Source: Symsagittifera roscoffensis
Lineage: Eukaryota; Xenacoelomorpha; Acoela; Convolutidae
DNA length: 64,000 bases
NCBI RefSeq assembly: GCF_963678635.1
Contig: NC_087071.1
Coordinates: 14,416,226-14,480,225 of the forward strand
Direction: 5' to 3'
A program made the translations under genes and the position numbers. Shown here piece after piece: positions 59,897-64,000 of the stretch (position 1 is its first letter; every line of letters begins with the position of its first letter). The notes under the pieces were generated by a model, which saw nothing but the letters and a program-made list of their open reading frames with translations, made no database searches and was not told the origin of the DNA.

Positions 59897-60133
59897 TCAA
59901 ACTGACGTAGTACTACTGCTCTCTACGGCAGAGAAGACTAACTTTCCATATGCCTGATGCTTCATCGTCGTGCCCTGTATCATTTCTTCCAGGTAACATT
60001 CCATGGCACCATTATTATCTTGAGCGATCAGGTATCCTCTAGCTGAGTTCCTATATTCAGTCCATTTCATGTATCCACCGGCGGGCTTTTCTATCGAAAT
60101 GGTGTCCGATACTTCAAATCGGTTGTATTCCAC
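59897..60133 (-). CDS. Unknown ORF, possible exon
   Basis: A 78-codon minus frame with convincing globular composition (FEVSDTISIEKPAGGYMKWT, ARGYLIAQDNNGAMECYLEE). Not recognised. With 60,171-60,380 and 60,433-60,699 it forms a cluster of minus frames that may be exons of one gene, but no clear splice pairs could be assigned by eye. Confidence 0.4.
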   Translation of the reverse strand: MEYNRFEVSDTISIEKPAGGYMKWTEYRNSARGYLIAQDNNGAMECYLEEMIQGTTMKHQAYGKLVFSAVESSSTTSV

Positions 60134-60170
60134 TGGGGTCAGCCGCCTATGACTCTTCCCTTTCCTTGAT

Positions 60171-60380
60171 TCATGTTGTATTGAAATCCCGAAGATAACT
60201 TTCTCTTACAGGTTGAGTTTTTCTTTTTCTAGGGATTGCTCCAGTAGGAGTGCGGTTACCCCTCTTGGTCTTATAGCTGGCCGATCTTAATCCTGTCATG
60301 AGGATGGGTTGCACTATGGTTGCATCGGTTATTGTTCTGGAGGTGCAAGGCCACCTGTTAACGCCTTGCCCCATATCCAT
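60171..60380 (-). CDS. Unknown basic ORF, possible exon
   Basis: A 69-codon minus frame, Arg/Thr-rich (KRGNRTPTGAIPRKRKTQP). It lies between two other minus frames of the cluster. No family recognised; support is weak. Confidence 0.25.
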   Translation of the reverse strand: MDMGQGVNRWPCTSRTITDATIVQPILMTGLRSASYKTKRGNRTPTGAIPRKRKTQPVRESYLRDFNTT

Positions 60381-60432
60381 GACATCCTGAACTCGTAATT
60401 GTTAAGCTGAGTTAACAGCCTTCGCCGAAAGT

Positions 60433-60699
60433 TCAGAATCCACTTTGGTCTTCCAAAGTTACTTTGTTGCCTAACTTCATCTTCAATTCGTTGGTCTTGT
60501 CAATCACCATCTTCGATCGCATCGTTTTTTTTTGAGTTCTGGATAAATATAACATTTCCTCGTTGCTTTCCTCTTGCGTCACCTTGATCGGCGAGTTTGC
60601 TTCATTTTCATCAGTGGCTGAATCATTTAACAGTTTGCTCATTATCCATTCACATTTCTTTAACTTGTCAAGGATTAACCGCATCAGTCGTCTGTTCAA
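60433..60699 (-). CDS. Unknown charged ORF, possible exon
   Basis: An 88-codon minus frame, Lys/Glu-rich and predicted helical (LMRLILDKLKKCEWIMSKLL, KVTQEESNEEMLYLSRTQKK). No family recognised. It is the most 5' member of the minus-strand cluster. Confidence 0.3.
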   Translation of the reverse strand: MNRRLMRLILDKLKKCEWIMSKLLNDSATDENEANSPIKVTQEESNEEMLYLSRTQKKTMRSKMVIDKTNELKMKLGNKVTLEDQSGF

Positions 60700-60839
60700 A
60701 CCTGTTTTCCCTATGAACTAAGTCCCGTACAACTGCACCACTATCATGACTTTTTTCTACATCCTGATTGATCAATTTTTTCTTTGAGCTTCAGCCTTGT
60801 GAAATCAATTTATTGAAAATCAATCATCAAAATGAATAG

Positions 60840-61178
60840 CTCCCACAAACCGATGGATTTGGGGCGATTGTAGGGATAGTCATAGATAAGCTTTATCGCA
60901 GGCTACTGGAAAGAGACTATGCCCAGGATGACCCGGAGGTGGTCATGTTAACGGCTGCTCTGACCAACAATCTAGTGCAAGAAAACCTTTGGGACCGCCC
61001 CACTGAAGTCTTGCTAATGGCGGCTTGTGTTCAACAAGGAGTGCTGGATCGCCCAAGTCTTCTTGTCATGCGATGGAGATATGGAGGTACTCTCGTGAAG
61101 GTACTTGGCGCACAAACCCGGTCTGCGTACTACAAGGTCAAACAAGCCTGGAGATATGCCTCTCCCAGCCAGGCCTAG
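60840..61178 (+). CDS. Unknown plus-strand ORF, possible exon or retroelement fragment
   Basis: Open for 113 codons with no ATG until residue 36. It contains GIVIDKLYRRLLERDYAQDD, LTNNLVQENLWDRPTEVLLM and RWRYGGTLVKVLGAQTRSAY. The composition is strongly protein-like and higher in G+C than its surroundings, as in the transposon blocks. It is followed by a small coiled-coil frame at 61,312-61,461 on the same strand. This may be the start of a retroelement gag-type ORF, but no family was recognised. Confidence 0.4.
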   Translation, partial: LPQTDGFGAIVGIVIDKLYRRLLERDYAQDDPEVVMLTAALTNNLVQENLWDRPTEVLLMAACVQQGVLDRPSLLVMRWRYGGTLVKVLGAQTRSAYYKVKQAWRYASPSQA

Positions 61179-61311
61179 GCCGGGTCTGAGGAGTAGACAT
61201 CGAGCTTTTCATCAGAAAATGTGAAGCGAGGCTGCTTCGTCTAACTCACAACTGAAAACTGCAGTGCCTAGCAAAAGACCCAGAGTATAAGAAGGAGTGC
61301 AGACAAATGAT

Positions 61312-61461
61312 ATGATGGAAAATCTGAACAAGACGAAAGACGAATTGGAGCGAGTGAAAATAACCCTGCTCAGAACTGAGGTAGTTAGAGATAAGTGGTG
61401 GAGACTGTTCGAGAATTGCAACAAAAAACAAGGAGACGAGATAGAACGCTTGAGGCAGTAA
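61312..61461 (+). pseudogene. Short coiled-coil ORF
   Basis: A 49-codon frame MMENLNKTKDELERVKITLL...GDEIERLRQ ending in TAA. A shifted frame just upstream (DPEYKKECRQM) appears to belong with it, and coding-like sequence (YKERLVLAKMKRSLPV) continues after the stop. It looks like a broken coiled-coil protein linked to the ORF at 60,840. Confidence 0.35.
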
Positions 61462-61514
61462 TATAAGGAACGACTAGTATTAGCGAAAATGAAACGATCA
61501 TTACCCGTTTGAAG

Positions 61515-63360
61515 CTTTTGATGTGCGTTGCGATCGGTCTGTCGCACTTTGGTTGGCAATCTGGTTTCTAGGAAAGAATTTTCACTGTTTTTTTTCCTGC
61601 ACTTAACAAACAAAACCTGTACTCAATTATATATGCACTCACTAATGCACTCGCCCAGACCTACTTAAACTCTCAGGGCAACCATTCCGCCAAAAAAATA
61701 AGGTTCGGAAGTCACCCGAAGTATTTCGATATCGTGTTTCTTTTATCGATTTCAACTGTTGTCGCGACTATCAGGGCTTAGATTTGTATCAGTCTTAATT
61801 TGTTGACTTTTCAATCATTTAAAGTCAATTCACCAGTGCAATCACTAGTTTTTTATCTATTTATGTTAATTTTTATGCTGATATCGTAAGGTTTATTTAC
61901 TCAATTTCCGCTAGATGTTTTATTTTTGTTTTACGCGGCTTATTAGGGTTTCTCCGACAATGTTTTTGAAAATCCCACTCCTCCAGACCAGCGTTTAGGG
62001 CTCTTTCGATTTGGCAAAATGTCTCCTCCTGATTGTTACTCTTCCGAGTTTTCAAAAATATGACCTTTCGGGGTATGGCAGAAAAATTACCGAGACCATT
62101 TTGGATATATTCTTAGACCTCTATTATGAAAAATTAACAAACTAGGAAGGGTTAGTTTTGAATTTGGACCCCTCGGGATTGAAGCTAAGCTACTTAATTC
62201 CAATTACCCGTGACTGGGAGAGTCTCTTTTTAAGCCTCTTTTGACTTTATTGCTGATTTCAAGCTTCCACAATCCTTCCCTTTTGTCAAAAATTGTGTAA
62301 AAATGCCGTATTTAAACGTTGCTACCGTTTAGTAGGGGAGTAAGTACCGTAAAAAAATTTTTAATAGGTGAGTGTCCACATTCAAAACCATTCTTTTTTC
62401 CTAAAATTAGTGTAAAAAAGACTCTATGCTCTGTTTTATGAAAACATGATAATTCATTTTGAATTTTTTTAAATTTTTGATCTGATGGTATCGGTTTCGT
62501 TGCTTTCAAGTTATGAAACGGAACGTTTTCCACTAAAGCCAAACTTTTTCAAACGCATAGGTTCCTCCTAATTATCTCCGCAATGTTCGTCTTGTTGACC
62601 TAAAGGTTATTGATACGAGCTCAGAAGTCCTGTAGTCTTCTAATTCATTGCAAAAATCTGATCAAAATGATTGAAACGAAAAGTTTTGCCGTGAACAATT
62701 CAAATTGCACCCCTCTGGGTTGATGAAACTTTTAAATGAAATTTGTTAAAATAAGTCCGTTGTCTTTGGGACCAGTAATTTAACGGTAAGAAAGTTCTAA
62801 ATCTGTCGTGTCACTACTATATGTTATCCGAACATTTTTTCGCAGCAACGCAAAAATCTTTAATTTTTTTCTTATTTTGCAGCACTTGAACTGTTCTAAC
62901 AATATCCGGGATCTTTTCAACCTATTCGTCTAGCAATTTTAGTTGTATTACAAGGTAACTCACATCAGTTCAACCTATGCCTCCTGTCATTTTAGTTGTA
63001 TTACGGTGTAGCTCACTTAAATAAGCGCTTTTTACTGTTTCGAAAAACTTGGATAACTCAAAAATTGTGTTTTGCCGGGAGATTGAAAAATCTAAAAAAT
63101 TAACCTAGAAACTGTAGAGTTTACGGTATATTTGATTGAAAAATTGAATCGGAAATTTAATAAGGGTAGTATAAATAGTAGGTCTAATAGTTTTATACCC
63201 ATCCCATTTCATGATCTAAAGTAAAGTTCTTAACTCGGAAATTTGCACTCAGTGAAAGTTCACTACAGTAGAGTCACTGTCGTGCAGTCCACAGATTGAT
63301 ATCGTTCTTTCTGCACCAAAAAAAACATCAGCACTGGTGGATCGGTGTTTTACTCCAATC
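61515..63360. repeat. Dispersed ~1.9-kb repeat, copy B
   Basis: Diverged counterpart of 42,937-44,880 in the same orientation: GTTGCGATCGGTCTGTCGCA near 61,525, GCTACCGTTTAGTAGGGGAG at 62,321 and CACTACAGTAGAGTCACTGTCG near 63,260. The tandem array therefore lies between two direct copies of this block. Confidence 0.75.
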
Positions 63361-64000
63361 ACTTGACCCTTCCGGATTGAATGCAAAATATCATTAACGT
63401 GATTAACTACTCAAGTAACCACACCATGCAGGCACAATAAAAAACACAACAAATAGTAATGAACGGGAGATTTGGATCACAACTCGTCTGTTTGGATTTT
63501 TTTTATATGACTTTATGTTTTTTATTATTATTATATTTTTTTTTGGTTCTATACATTTTTTGTTTGCTTTCCTCTATATCTTTAGTTTTTTTTGGTCATA
63601 TACCACTTGAGGAACGACGGAGGCTTATACGCCACCTTTCAAAGTCTGTGTGAATTTCGGTCTTAACTGGGTTAAAAAATTTAAATAGGAGAATCCATAA
63701 GGCTTTCGCGTTCCGAACCACCCTTGCCGCTCTTGAATAGGACATGTAAACAAACTCAGTTCAGGGCATTCCAGTGAGCTAAAAATTGCTAAAAAAACAG
63801 TTTCTTAGCTCACTAGAAAACACCCTTCTAACTTCTTGATCTTCATCAATTTAACTTCTTCTTCAGCACCGGGAGGGTTGCAATCCTGGCTTTCAGCCTT
63901 TCACGGCTGTTAAAATTAGTATGGTAACATTTTTGACAACAGAATTGTTTTTTTTCTGGAATGGTTTCGGATCTTCATGTTCGTTAAAATGGTCTACTGA
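63361..64000. other. AT-rich right edge of window
   Basis: No credible gene. The plus frame 63,459-63,653 is a poly-T-derived hydrophobic run. Sequence near 63,740-63,800 and 63,830-63,930 weakly resembles tandem-array sequence around 46,480-46,600. Confidence 0.4.

Noticed and set aside
63459-63653. Hydrophobic 64-codon ORF at the right edge
   Set aside because: It is generated by T-runs in AT-rich DNA, with no homologous copy and no other support.

Overview
This window is eukaryotic, almost certainly metazoan, and most likely an aquatic invertebrate. It has one recognisable host gene, a tetraspanin read from a spliced exon. The rest is long AT-rich non-coding DNA and many broken mobile elements of types seen in cnidarian-like and other invertebrate genomes. 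The species cannot be named from sequence alone. The first 20 kb is visibly richer in G+C than the rest because it is almost solid transposon.

Layout. 0.6-2.85 kb (-) is a degenerate coiled-coil reading frame with an SGNH/GDSL-hydrolase-like C-terminal block. 3.3-4.5 kb (-) is the 3' end of a Ty3/Gypsy-like pol gene that ends in a macrodomain-like module. 4.5-19.9 kb (-) is a scrambled array of Gypsy internal segments: pre-integrase linker, integrase and tail. It contains a large segmental duplication (about 4.36-7.0 kb against 10.4-17.4 kb). One copy is split by a nearly full-length 4.1-kb LINE (11,982-16,084, -) bounded by a perfect 12-bp target-site duplication. That LINE carries an N-terminal 2A translational-recoding peptide, a PHD-like zinc finger, an APE endonuclease, a reverse transcriptase and C-terminal zinc fingers.

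21.7-24.8 kb (+) is a Gypsy gag-protease remnant. 25.2-29.4 kb (-) is a broken Polinton/adintovirus-type family-B DNA polymerase with changed catalytic residues. After a 200-base assembly gap comes the tetraspanin exon (30.47-31.36 kb, +), then a tandem 0.8-kb duplication and about 3 kb of AT-rich DNA. 37.1-38.3 kb (-) holds short conserved-looking ORFs that I could not assign. 38.5-42.5 kb (-) holds two stacked Gypsy copies (gag, RT, RNase H, linker, integrase tail, macrodomain-like end).

42.9-64 kb is a tandem array of 3.6-4.3-kb units (three closely similar, one diverged) flanked by two copies of a dispersed 1.9-kb repeat. The units carry minus-strand ORFs of unknown function, and the most complete set lies at 57.4-60.7 kb.

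The most interesting biology is the set of accessory modules on retroelements. These are the 2A peptide plus zinc fingers on a LINE, and a Gypsy family with a TARG1/OARD1-like macrodomain at its pol C-terminus, followed in one place by a coiled-coil/SGNH-like ORF. Every mobile-element ORF here carries frameshifts or stops, so this is a fossil record rather than an active system.
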